Shown here in pieces: positions 54,101-64,000 of a stretch of DNA of 64,000 nt; the stretch's first letter is position 1; each line of letters opens with the position of its first letter. Where the stretch lies: NCBI GenBank assembly GCA_903813345.2, contig CAIIXF020000012.1, positions 1,965,318 to 2,029,317 on the forward strand, in the 5' to 3' direction. A model generated the notes under the pieces. The model saw only the letters and a list, made by a program, of their open reading frames with translations. It did not search any database and had not been told where the DNA came from. The stretch is from Owenia fusiformis (lineage: Eukaryota > Annelida > Polychaeta > Sabellida > Oweniidae). A program made the translations under genes and the position numbers.

Positions 54101-57100
54101 CCTAGCTCTTTTCATTCCCATGACTAGCTTTTCTGACTGATTCTTTTAATGACCTTAACATTCTTCAAAAAATATGTTTATCAGTATCTTATATAATCGT
54201 TACCAATAATGGTTACAATTTACATACAGGTACCTATGGTAGACTGACTCTGGGTTGAAATTGATATTGTCTGTTGTTTTTGCCTGTATTACATCAAAGA
54301 AGGCTATCTTAAATATAACTGAGTCAGTCTTAAATAAAAAAAAATGTCGATTTATTAAGTTCTTCCACTGTGTACTGAGTAAAAGAAATAATGGCTTGTG
54401 CTGTTGAGGATTCCTATTGGAATGTACAAGTGGCAATTAAACACACCTTAAGAGATTGTTACGCATATTGTGGTTGTATTTTAGAAAGAACTATTGACAA
54501 ATGAGGTGATTACGGAACTATATTATAAATCTGTCTTCCTGATTTATGAATCCCATCACAGATATAACACAGAAAGCTTAATAATTCAAAAACATTCATT
54601 ATAACATGCCAAAGTCTATTGAAAAACATATTTATCAGGATGTAACAAGCGTTTCTAGTGTTGAATAACAACTTCAAGAAAATTCTGTCATTGGGAAAAT
54701 TATGAGAATAAATCGCACTTTAAAAACCAGACCGGATATCAGAGACAGTGATTATATCTGAAAAATTGCTATTTCATGATCTGTTCATCTGAGCATTGAT
54801 TCCCCTTTAGGTTTACAAATATCGGGAATGTAAATTGGCATTAAGATTCTGGACCAATGTTGTTTTGTGAATGAAATGGGTTAAGATCTATTCTGCTGTC
54901 ACTTGATATGGAAATTGGCAAGAAATAAAGATAGCTGTTTGATTTATTGCATTCTATTTTTGATGGGGATCGGATAAAGACTGTCATGCTTCAAGATGGG
55001 CAAGAAAATGGACAATTGCCAGATGCAAGTGGTTAGTTCAAGGCATGGTCATTAAATCAAGCGGTAGGTGAGGTGAGTGATGAGGCAAATTTGAGTTAAA
55101 TTCACACGTAATACTGTCAAAGGACTTCAATTTCGCAGTTTCAATCAAGTAACATCTGAACTTAGATTTTTCTTTCAAATTTGAGTTAACCTACACATGT
55201 AATACTGTCAAAGGACTTCAATTTCGCAGTTTCAATCAAGTAACATCTGAACTTAGATTTTTCTTTCATATTTTGTTGAGGCAATTGCCTCGTTTGCCTC
55301 ATGCCTGGCTATGTCCATGTTACATAGTTACCAGTTTCACCAACAAGAGGCAAACTATAAAATCTCATTGTCAAAATGTGATCTCAGAACCATTATACTG
55401 CACCACGAGAACACAGTGATTGATATAACTGACGCATATTGAGGATCTCATGTCTTTCATTAATCAAATGCACCAGAGTCCCTAAAGGGCTTTTAACTCA
55501 AATCGCCCACTTCTTCATCATTAAAACCATCCATTCACAATTTCCATGTATAATGTTAAAGATATAGCATCACAGAAGTAATAATGTTACAGCATACAAA
55601 ACAAAAAGATATTTTGCCTGGGGTTTCATTAACTTGTGCTTTACTAATACAATTAACTTAATCAACAAGGGGAGGTATTTTGTCCAGACATGTCTGAAGG
55701 GTATAAGTAAAGGTGGATTAAATCTGAAGAATTGAGCACTGTTATCTTAATACCTTTGAGTCAGCCCTCTTTCATAAATATTTAAGTTATTGCCAAATGA
55801 GGGAAGACAAAAGAGTCTTACAAATATCTAAGCATAAATGCCAAAGGGAAAGGACCAAAAACTGTAAAGGAACTTATCAAGAAAATCGAAATCTAAGTGA
55901 GCCTGTCAAAAGAAAAAATAGGCCCTATATATCACAAAACCATGATCTAACGTGAAAAGAAATAATGTCAAACACCACCCTCCCCTCCAATTTAGAATTC
56001 TCATTTAAAACCCAGTAAGAAAAAAACATCCACTCATATGAAAAGCAACCTCTTGAAGAAAGATTTTAAAGGAGTTCACCACACAAGACGATGACATCTT
56101 TTATACGGATGTATGGACATCTCTATCCTCGGTCTTCCCAAAGGAAGAATCTGGCTTTCAACCATTGTTTTTTAAAAAATATTTTTGACATTATATAACA
56201 TGGCAAATGGTAAAATGTAGAGTGAAACCTGTGTTTACGGAACACACCAGTACTTGCCAAAGTTGTTCCTTTTAGACAGGTTTTCCTTGCAGAGAGGGTT
56301 CATAAACATGTTAATCAATGGGACTTGGTTCTTTTAAGACCAGTTGCATATAAAAAGGCATTCGTTACACAAAAGTGATCTATCATGTAGGTTTCACATG
56401 AGATATCCTAATTCAAATATACTATAAGAAAATAAAAAGTGGATCATGTGTATTATCCTTTGCAGTACTTGTACTATTTAAAAATAAAATGTTCTTTGCT
56501 AACCTTAATGAAAAAAGATTGCTTCATATTTGTAGCCTCAAATAATTAGAAAGATCGGCTTTTCACTTAAAATCTACTGCTTGATTGGATTCCTCTCATC
56601 AATTCACCTCAATGACAACATTGAACCAGAATATCAAATAAAAATGCCTCGAGTTACATGACTATAAACTGATTACGTCAATTTTTCTTATTCTTATTTC
56701 TCAATACTATTTCAGGCCTGAATGCGCTACATGTAGGCCTACCTATTGTGAAAGGGATATGGCATTACATTTTAAAGCTTCAATAGAAAACAGTAATTAA
56801 TGCATTTAATTATTCATAGAGAATCCCGTAAGGCAGATGTTAACCTGTGTAAAGAATATCAGATTTATTGTTCAAACAACAGGGAATATGGCAAAACAGC
56901 ATGATAATGTTAGAATCAAAATGAAAATTTCAATACAAGTATACATTTTCTTGGATTCGACATACATACATTTATCAAGTTTGTTGGCGTTGATGAGACA
57001 TTCTCAAATAGGTTTGAAGAGTTTGTGGGAATACAACGGGATGACATTAAATATTTTTCCTACTTTCTCTGATGTAAACCTAAGTGGGCTTACACACTTA

Positions 57101-60100
57101 GATGAACCCAAGGGTATTATGGTAAAAAAAACACCATTAGCAGAATCCTTAATATTTACGTAATAAGCCATGTCTAATTTCTCAAATGTAACAATTTTAT
57201 TTAACAGTGAAATGGTGAATGGTGAAAAAAATGTTCAAACAGAAAATAGAGAGGTTAAGCTACCATATAAAATCGAAACAAAAACCTGTACGTATTAATC
57301 GCCCATATACAAATGCATGTAGCGTTCTCACATAAATAGCCGCTCAGATCCAGTGTTTGTTTAGACTACACCATAGCGTATAATGATTCTATAGTATGCC
57401 ATTGGTGAAGTACTATAGCTGGTTTTCTTATACATATTTTAAACAAGCTTGTTTCATTTCGAACAGAGTATATTGGTTCCCGTTGACACCAACGTCTTTC
57501 AAATCTCCCATTCTAAACACAAAGCTCTGAAGCTGAAAGAGTATCTGAAGTAGACTAAAGAGCATATAAAACTATGCGTGCCCGATATATTCCTTTGTTA
57601 ATTCATGTACTTTCTGTTCATGGTTATGTTGTGAAATATTGCTAGCTTAACATCTCTAATGATTTAGAGAACGCAAAATTATTTGAGGCACAACCAGTAC
57701 ATTTCTACCCCTTTATATGCTAACATTATGTAAGATGTATGTGGTGTGATTTGTGTTTATTACTGTAACATTTACGCTGTTAACTTGATTAAAAGTGTTA
57801 ATATGTCGCAAATCATAAAAGCTGCTGATGGATTGAAAGAAGCTGTCTATGGTTCTTAAACTTTGAAGTGGCATAATACTATACATTTGAATTTCAATCT
57901 ATTCAAAAAATCTACTTTAGTAATATACAGAAGGTAATTGATTGTCTTTTTTGAAATGAATCAATCTTTGAACTAATAGATATCTATTTTGATGAAGTGC
58001 TGCAAGTATTCCAAAATAGACCAAATAAAGATACATATACTAATTGCTAATACTATCGCTAATTGCATTGCTTAGGCCCTTGCTCTGTATGTAACATGGT
58101 TTTGATTAATATGATAATAAAAACCTTCAACCTAAAATACATATACCAATAAAATCTGTGCAAATGGAATTACAGGTGGTACCACAAAATGTGTTCCACT
58201 TTAGAGGTGTTCCACTTACAGAGGTTCATGTTACATTAAGTTGAAGGGTAACTGAGCTTGGGGTAACTGAAAATTGTTCCACTTATGGAGCTGTTCAACT
58301 TACGAGATGTGTTTCGCTGTACAGGTTTATCGTAATTTATCATATTACTTAATACTTACTGTTTGTTTGCGTCACCCAGATGGCGTCACAAATCCCAAGA
58401 CATGACACTACCACGTAGAACATGATGATATCGTCAATGCTCGGCACCCAGAGTAACAGGACAATTAACAGTCCCGCAGTGAATATCGCCCCGGAGAGCA
58501 TGATGCAGTAACGCTTGATTTGTCTTGACAGGAAGCCAATAAGGAAACAGCTGAGTGCATTGACGGTTCCAAAGCACGTCATGATGAAGCCAACATTATG
58601 CAGGCCCAATGGACAGTTAACATATGCCTAGAAAAAGAGAAAGAATCCAATGAAATACAGCAAATCAATATGGAAACGGAAATGTCATGTGAGCCCAACG
58701 GACAGTTGACATATACCTGGAATAAGAGATAAAATCCTCTTACCAAATATACGGCAATTAATACTAGAAAGGAAATGTCAATAACTTTTTTCCTGTTAAC
58801 CTAAATTAAGTTATCAATTTTTATGACATATTAACAGATTAATGATAGATAGGAGAAGTCTTATTCAAATAGGCATGTCAGGATATACCCATCATCTCTT
58901 AGCAAATCTCTTCTAGCCAAAATGGCATAATATAAAAGTAAGAAATCATTCTATATGAATCTTGTTTATGCATCTGAAAAGACAATGCACAAAAAAAAAC
59001 TCAAAACAATACAAATCATACTTTATCTTATTATTCCATAAAAATTCCATAAATTAGGCTGTGCAAATACTTAATCTGTTTCCAAAATTCTTTTAATCCA
59101 CATGATGCTTCTGTCAATCATTAGGCAAGCCACAAAGGCTCCAACAAAATTTATTAATTAATATATAAGAATAATGTAATAGTCTATGTATGTAAATATG
59201 TAAACATCTATTTACACGCAAAAACAATTAGCATTACAAAATGTCACCACATGTTATTAATTATAAAAAATGCAATTTGTTATGGAGGCCACCTGCTGAA
59301 TGCAAGTCTTTATAAATGCAAGTCACTATAAACGAAAGCTTCTTGGTACATGAAAATTAAAAAAATAAGATTTTCTCTGAAGCAAGTTATGAAAATATTA
59401 ATAACAATTGATGATGATACATTGCCTTGAGTTTCTATATGCACAATGATAAAAGCAGTTTCTTCATGATCAATCAACTTCTATCTTTTAAGTAAATGGA
59501 TTAACAATGATTAGCTACTTTTACAAGATAACACACAGAAACGGCCCATTTTTCAAGATACTCCCTCATTGTAATGGTTACGAAGTTTGCAAGATTTCTA
59601 CATTAGGCCTTATCTCTAACATAAATGAGAAAGTAATGATTAGAATACATATAAATAGTTTGCCAGTAGAACAATCTGAGATAAAGTTGACCTTTCATGG
59701 AACTGAAATGATATGTTCCAGTAATATAGAGTGAAGTATTAGGCGCCATCTCATGATTCTCAATATGTTCTATGTGTAACTAAATTTGTTATGTGGGTGG
59801 CTGTTAATAGACAGATAGATAGATGATATTTATATTGCGGTAACTCAAAAGTGAGAAAAACATTTTTTACCCAATTGTTCTATTTTATATTCGCAATACA
59901 TTTGTTTCGTTGAAAAGAGTGCATGGCTAGTTTGGCTATTAACAAAAAGAACAGAATGGAACATTTGAGATGATCCCCGAAGAGGATATCATAGTGTCAA
60001 TATTATCATTACAGTTTTTTAATTGCAACAGGAAATCCTTAGGTATAAACTGTAAAAACATTAACTAGATTTTTGGTCCCGTTTCTTCCAAATGTAAAGA

Positions 60101-63100
60101 TACGTGAAAGTAAAAATGAGGGAATGGGTATTTTTGCAGCATTTGGCTGAATACCATGTCATGTTTCCTTATTAGCCATCGATCCACTTTATGGTACAGG
60201 GCATGTTCTATATAATCTTATAAGATAAGGATTTCAATATTGCTAGACAACTGCTCATCACTTATTGCCCGAAGGTAAAAATTGGAATGTGACAAGCAAT
60301 TACTGTCTAGAGGAAGGCAATTAACCTTATGGTCAAAAACAATGTACAATCAGTTATGAGATGTCAGCATATGATGTCAAAAATAATGTACAATCAGTTT
60401 TGAGATGTCAGTATATGATGTCAAAAACAATGTACAATCAGTTTTGAGATGTCAGTATATAATGTCAAAAACAATGTACAATAAGTTATGAGATGTCAGC
60501 ATATGTTGACAGACATGTGATATCAAACATTTAGACCAAGACTTTTTCTTCATGTTTACTAGAAATTGATCTATCCTAAGCTTCCCTCCATAAGTTTGGC
60601 AACTGAGAAGTTTTCATCGGATAGCATATAAAAATCTTGTTCCTTAATAACAATATACTTTGATATGTTATCCAAAAGCACATCCAGCTGCGAAACTTAC
60701 AGAGGGGAGTGTGCAGAATGGATGAATGATTCAATAGAGCATTCCACAAAAATGTTGAATATCCCTGCACCAGGCAAAACTACATACAAAAGCATCATAC
60801 AACAAGACAACAAGGCATATCATCACTGAAATTCAAAAATGTCCACCTTAAAATTTACCCAGCATACACCAAAAATGAATCACTAGATTTCCTATATATC
60901 TCGCAGCTTGTCTGCTAATGCGCAGACAAAAAACTGAGATGTCACCACCTACATGACTGTATAGCTGTAACTACCCTGGATAATGATCCACTATAGGCTA
61001 ATGACAATGCTATTTGAGATTATGATGATGACAAGAAAAATTAAATTCTTTGACATTTTGGCATTTTGAGAATCCATAGACAATTAAGGTAACATGAGTA
61101 GGAGTAATCTGGCTAATGTTCTTGAATATTTGCATATAAATTTACCATAAACAAAAATCTTCCCACAAAACACCACCCACCTTAACAGTAACATGACAAG
61201 CACCAACCCCATCAACATTACCGGACCATTAAATTAATGAAATGGTAAGTGATATCCAATCAAATAGATCTAATAGCGACAGTAAATCATAAACAAGGCA
61301 TTAACAGGCAAAATGTCACCACCTGCCATTTGTTACATATGCCGAACGCCAAACACCAACCGTTGACCGCCACCACAAAAAAAGTTGGAAACTTTAACAA
61401 TATGTCTTTGCTTGTGGTGGTAACATAAAAATCAAGATATTTTGAAAGGAATATTAAAGCTCAGATGCAAGACAATATGTCCCCTAAAGAAGAAAATCAT
61501 TAACTCAAATATTTCCTTCTCGTTAACATTTAAAAATGTGGACATTAGTTATAAATCAGCCTCATAATAGAAGTCTTCATTGCTGTTTTACACCATTTAG
61601 CTTTAGAGGATTGTAGATGGAGTAATACAACTGATGTTTTATTGGGATTACAGTGACACCCCTAATATCTCTTACAAAGTTATATTGTCTGATGTTCCTC
61701 ATAAAGTAGGACATCCCTTGAGATAAATGCTCTTACTAGCATGTTGAGGGCAATGAACATCTACTATTTCTAAGTCAATTCCCGATGATGGTTCAGTGGT
61801 AAGACAGTGTAAATTTTATTGCATATTATTTTTGTTATAGTGTCCAGGTGCTTAACATACTCATGTAACTTTTTTGAACTTCGACAAGCATTATAGCTTA
61901 TAAATAATGAGAACATAATTTATTTGTTATTTATTCTTTAAAATAAAATCATCTGGCGACTGGGTCATTAGCTTAGATTGAATTCCTATTGAACAGCTGA
62001 AACTATTTTTAAATGCACAAATGTCCCAAAGAAGGAAACCCCCAATATCCAAGACTTTAATCTAATGTACAAAAAAATAATATCTGACATTGAAGTAGAC
62101 AAGCATGTGTGAAATGAATATCAATGATATCAATGTGTTCCATCTAATCTAAGAGACAAGAGAGATGTTCAATCATGCCTAGCCCAATTGAGGTAAACAG
62201 ACAAGTCAGTCTTCAACTATTGAATCTCAAGAAAAAAATTTCCATCAGTGTTTTCGTGGATAATAATTCAAAGGCTTTGAATCGATGTCAATTGGCAATA
62301 ACATTGTGTTCCTCGTCTTTTAAGTGCTCAGTTATTTTGAGCAATTGTGTTTCTCAGATTGCTTTCCAACTAATAACCTCTGAATGGAAGTGATTAAATT
62401 GTGGGATGAACAGTTATTGCATTGTAGGGTATTCCATTGATCATCATTCGAAACTTGTCTCTAAAACTGCAATGCAATTTTAATTTTAAATATCACCACT
62501 ATAGCTAAGGAAGACAAAGTATTGTTTGATCATCATTCAAGATCTGGCATTGCTGACCCACCTCGTGGAAAGAATTGAGAAACTCTTGTACCAAGGATGC
62601 ACCATTGTACCAATGACTAAACAAAAGTCCTGGGATGAGAAGACAAATGAATTTCAGCTAAAAAAGTCAACATTGCAACTTCCAAGTGGAATTTGAAGAT
62701 TAATTCTGCACATCCTTAGATGAAAAAACAAAGTGGAAGTCAAAATTCTGAATTTTTTCTTCATATGAATCAGAATAGTATGTTGTAAATCTATTTGGTT
62801 AAATCACTCTAATGTGATTCTGATAAAATTAATGCTTGGTAAAAGAAGGACCAAGTGTTACTTATTGAAATATCATCAAGGTTTCCATTTCAGGAAGGTC
62901 AGAAAGACATAGAAAGATATAATATCCTTTTACATTCCTCCGTTTGCAATATCCTTTCTCATTATTACAAAAACATATTGGCTTCAACTCTGAAGTATAT
63001 TCAATATTTACCCAATAGTTTTCAAGAGATTCATCATCTTGCATTGGTGTTGGCAAACATAACAATCTATTTACCTGCATTCAGAGTGCCCAATTCATTT

Positions 63101-64000
63101 CATTTTCTGCCGACACCATGCTACTTAACGTGAGTGATTGATGATTAGGTATCGTTTCCTTATAGAATATACCCTACTCAAATAGCACCTCACGATAACA
63201 TATTGTAACAGAATATAACGTGATTCCAAGAATAGTCAATTGTGTAATAGCACTAACGCAGAATTAAAACAAGTACAGTCAAGGTAGCAAGCACCTATTG
63301 GTATGCGTGTCTGGGATCTGAATGATCATCATTTTATTCAATTCATTAACTAAATGGTCCTCTACACACACCATAATGTACTTCACATTGTCTTAAATCC
63401 TTTAAAAGTCACAAATGTAATTAGAAAAGCTCATCGTTCCACATAAGTATTGGTTGGGAGTTGCCGAGTTAAAGATAAATTATATTGTCAAGTAATTACT
63501 GTACTTTGTTCTCTCTGATATTTTCTGTTTGATTCACATGAGACCAATAAATAAAGGAACACAGAAATAACTCAGGACTTCTAAGAGCTTAAATGACTCT
63601 TACGAGATTTGTAGTTATCCGAGACGAACATCCATATTCTTTTGAAGACAAAGATGTACCCATATGCATAATTCAAGCCAATTTTCAACAATTATTTCAA
63701 GAATGAAAATGGAAGAACTTTGAATTATGTATTCTTTCCAAAAAAAAATGTGTTAAATAGACTCTACAATTAATACAATATAAGACAACAAAAAGGTTTG
63801 AGGAAACAGATGGTTTTATGACACATATCAGAGAAACATTCAAGGAACAAGTACACACATGTTTGCAAGGCTACAGAATTTGTGACATACATCGTAGCAT
63901 GCTTAGACAAACATTTAATAATGAACAGTACGTACATGTAATGTATTACACTGTATTTACCTTTGTGAACTCACTGTAGATGAAGGCCTGCTCCAATCCC
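48002..64000 (-). CDS. UNC93A: UNC93A-like membrane protein (last four exons, partial)
   Basis: Exons 63961-64000 (cut by the window edge), 58360-58627, 49360-49481 and 48002-48109 join in phase and encode the C-terminal 178 residues. The MFS-like protein matches vertebrate UNC93A throughout: GLEQAFIYSEFTK, CPLGLHNVGFIMTCFG, DAIWVTQTN, LFGVLFPDDQEAAFSNYRMFQAIG, AFGYSYFLCV. The UNC-93 family comprises polytopic membrane proteins; C. elegans UNC-93 regulates a two-pore potassium channel and UNC93B1 traffics Toll-like receptors. The role of UNC93A is poorly known. Four hydrophobic helices are visible in the large exon, and the C-terminal tail is basic (RLRRRQKH). UNC93A over UNC93B1 is judged from residue similarity only. 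Two of its exons carry acceptor-plus-exon tandem copies upstream. Confidence 0.88.
48110..48634 (-). repeat. 35 bp minisatellite of splice acceptor plus exon start, about 15 copies
   Basis: Each minus-strand unit reads GTGCTAATTATGTGTGCTG, then TAATTGCTATTTTCAG. Its first 23 bases are the first 23 bases of the last UNC93 exon and its end is that exon's acceptor. Some units have GAGCT instead of GTGCT, and two have lost the AG. Pairs of unit types alternate, suggesting a 70-base higher-order repeat. Confidence 0.95.
48760..48910. mobile_element. 151 bp MITE, TA target duplication
   Basis: Ends CAGTAAAACCTGTCTTAG and ...CACAGGTCTTACTG, flanked by TA on both sides. A short relative of the 1483 bp element. 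Confidence 0.85.
49360..49481 (-). CDS. UNC93A: UNC93A-like exon (third from the window edge)
   Basis: 122 bases between TTGCAG and donor GTAAAA. Encodes LFGVLFPDDQEAAFSNYRMF and the next transmembrane helix. Phases fit both neighbours. Confidence 0.9.
49618..49676. promoter_or_regulatory. Two DR4-like nuclear-receptor half-site pairs
   Basis: TGACCTCAATTGACCT (49661-49676) is a perfect AGGTCA direct repeat with 4-base spacing on the minus strand; TGACTTCAAATGACCT (49618-49633) is the same with one mismatch. Sequence match only. Confidence 0.4.
50345..50911. repeat. 41 bp repeats (GGATTTAAGTACAGTA...), six copies split by a MITE
   Basis: Units with GGATTTAAGTACAGTACATA and TATGGTACTTTTAGCCTTTAA occur three times on each side of 50478-50793. 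Confidence 0.9.
50478..50793. mobile_element. 316 bp piggyBac-like MITE with TTAA target duplication
   Basis: Flanked by TTAA at 50474-50477 and 50794-50797. Ends CCCTTTCCCAACG and inverse CGTCGTGAACGGG match at 10 of 13 positions. Non-coding. It sits exactly inside the 41 bp repeat array. Confidence 0.85.
52985..53295. repeat. Degenerate repeats with TTATTATAG-GTTCAAATG core, about 7 copies
   Basis: Irregular units of 30-60 bases, each a T-rich stretch, TAGAG/TATAG, then GTTCAAATGTT and AAGCCTCT. Acceptor-like on the plus strand, but no plus-strand gene is known here. Confidence 0.75.
55086..55265. repeat. 90 bp tandem duplication
   Basis: CAAATTTGAGTTAA... repeats at 55086 and 55176 with very few changes. 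Non-coding. Confidence 0.92.
56220..56399. mobile_element. Degraded AAACCTGT-family MITE
   Basis: GAGTGAAACCTGTGTTTACGG at the left and AGGTTTCACAT at the right form inverted ends; core has GTTCC boxes as in relatives. Confidence 0.6.
58171..58327. mobile_element. AAACCTGT-family MITE remnant
   Basis: TACAGGTGG... to ...GTACAGGTTTA, with several GTTCCACTT boxes. It ends 33 bases from the UNC93 exon donor. Confidence 0.6.
58360..58627 (-). CDS. UNC93A: UNC93A-like exon (second from the window edge)
   Basis: 268 bases between TTTCTAG and donor GTAAGT. Encodes CPLGLHNVGFIMTCFGTVNA, two to three transmembrane helices and DAIWVTQTN. Confidence 0.92.
58628..58790 (-). repeat. Truncated tandem copy of the UNC93 exon start with its acceptor
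   Basis: An 89-base-offset copy: CCAG then GTATATGTCAACTGTCC (exon-like bases 58716 to about 58689) resembles the true GCATATGTTAACTGTCC. Intron bases upstream (GACATTTCCNTTTC) are also duplicated. More diverged than the GLT1D1 copies. Confidence 0.88.
60330..60505. repeat. 44 bp tandem repeat, 4 copies
   Basis: Unit with GTCAAAAACAATGTACAATC, then AGTTNTGAGATGTCAGNATAT; few differences. Confidence 0.92.
61313..61426. mobile_element. MITE of the ATGTCACCACC family (114 bp)
   Basis: Inverted ends ATGTCACCACC and GGTGGTAACAT; internal AACACCAACCGTTGACCG is the reverse of the TGAGTGGTTGGTGTTTGACAG block in 44954-45078. Confidence 0.8.
63961..64000 (-). CDS. UNC93A: UNC93A-like exon, cut by window edge
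   Basis: The last 40 bases of an exon ending GAGTTCACAAAG before donor GTAAAT. Encodes GLEQAFIYSEFTK, matching the family's GLQQGFLSSEYT; phase 0 end joins 58627. Confidence 0.88.

Larger units (their letters stand above)
49482..58359 (-). other. UNC93A-like intron (8.9 kb)
   Basis: No exon was recognised on either strand. It contains two DR4-like motifs, the split 41 bp repeats with a TTAA-flanked MITE, AGGTTCAAATG repeats, a 90 bp duplication, a dispersed repeat shared by 53873-53997 and 55833-55958 (GGGAAAGGACCAAAA, ACCATGATCTAACGTGAAA) and MITE remnants. Confidence 0.75.
58791..63960 (-). other. UNC93A-like intron (5.3 kb in all)
   Basis: The intron runs 58628-63960. No exon recognised within it; short frames at 59507-59734, 62175-62393 and 62855-63133 lack domains. 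Holds the 44 bp repeats and an ATGTCACCACC-family MITE. Confidence 0.7.

Overview
This is AT-rich, intron-containing animal DNA. It carries three interrupted genes with consensus GT..AG introns, two full-length Ty3/gypsy LTR retrotransposons, many small inverted-repeat transposons and numerous minisatellites. Protein similarity to vertebrate genes, long repeat-filled introns and frequent ACATGTACATG-type words suggest a marine lophotrochozoan, probably a bivalve mollusc. The phylum is inference.

Layout. (1) 1-1810, minus strand: the first two coding exons of an SLC15A4-like lysosomal proton-coupled peptide/histidine transporter; the rest lies left of the window. (2) 1811-3259: a 1.45 kb divergent promoter region. 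(3) 3260-41242, plus strand: a complete ten-exon GLT1D1 homologue (374 residues, GT4-type glycosyltransferase), assembled by splice phase. SLC15A4 and GLT1D1 are also head-to-head neighbours in human, so this is ancient microsynteny. Its 28.6 kb intron 2 holds two retrotransposons: element 1 (minus strand, 4921-17677, short 0.4 kb LTRs, 1886 bp internal tandem duplication covering most of gag) and element 2 (plus strand, 18993-31821, 2656 bp LTRs, one gag-pol frame). Without them the intron would be about 3.0 kb. Both elements have near-identical LTRs (young insertions), both have a tRNA-Leu primer binding site, and each has one in-frame stop in pol. (4) 41243-48001: tail-to-tail intergenic region filled with DNA transposon remnants and minisatellites. 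(5) 48002-64000, minus strand: the last four exons of an UNC93A-like membrane protein, running off the right edge.

The most unusual pattern is that tandem repeats in both GLT1D1 and the UNC93 gene are made of a splice acceptor plus the first bases of the adjoining exon, stacked directly upstream of the true exon: three truncated copies before GLT1D1 exon 9, one before the UNC93 exon at 58360-58627, and about fifteen 35 bp copies before the last UNC93 exon. In the last case each unit carries a branchpoint-like site, a T-rich tract and an acceptor, so the minisatellite is a chain of candidate 3' splice sites. The GLT1D1 copies differ only at synonymous third positions. The tail of GLT1D1 exon 10 is also duplicated downstream, again with only synonymous changes.
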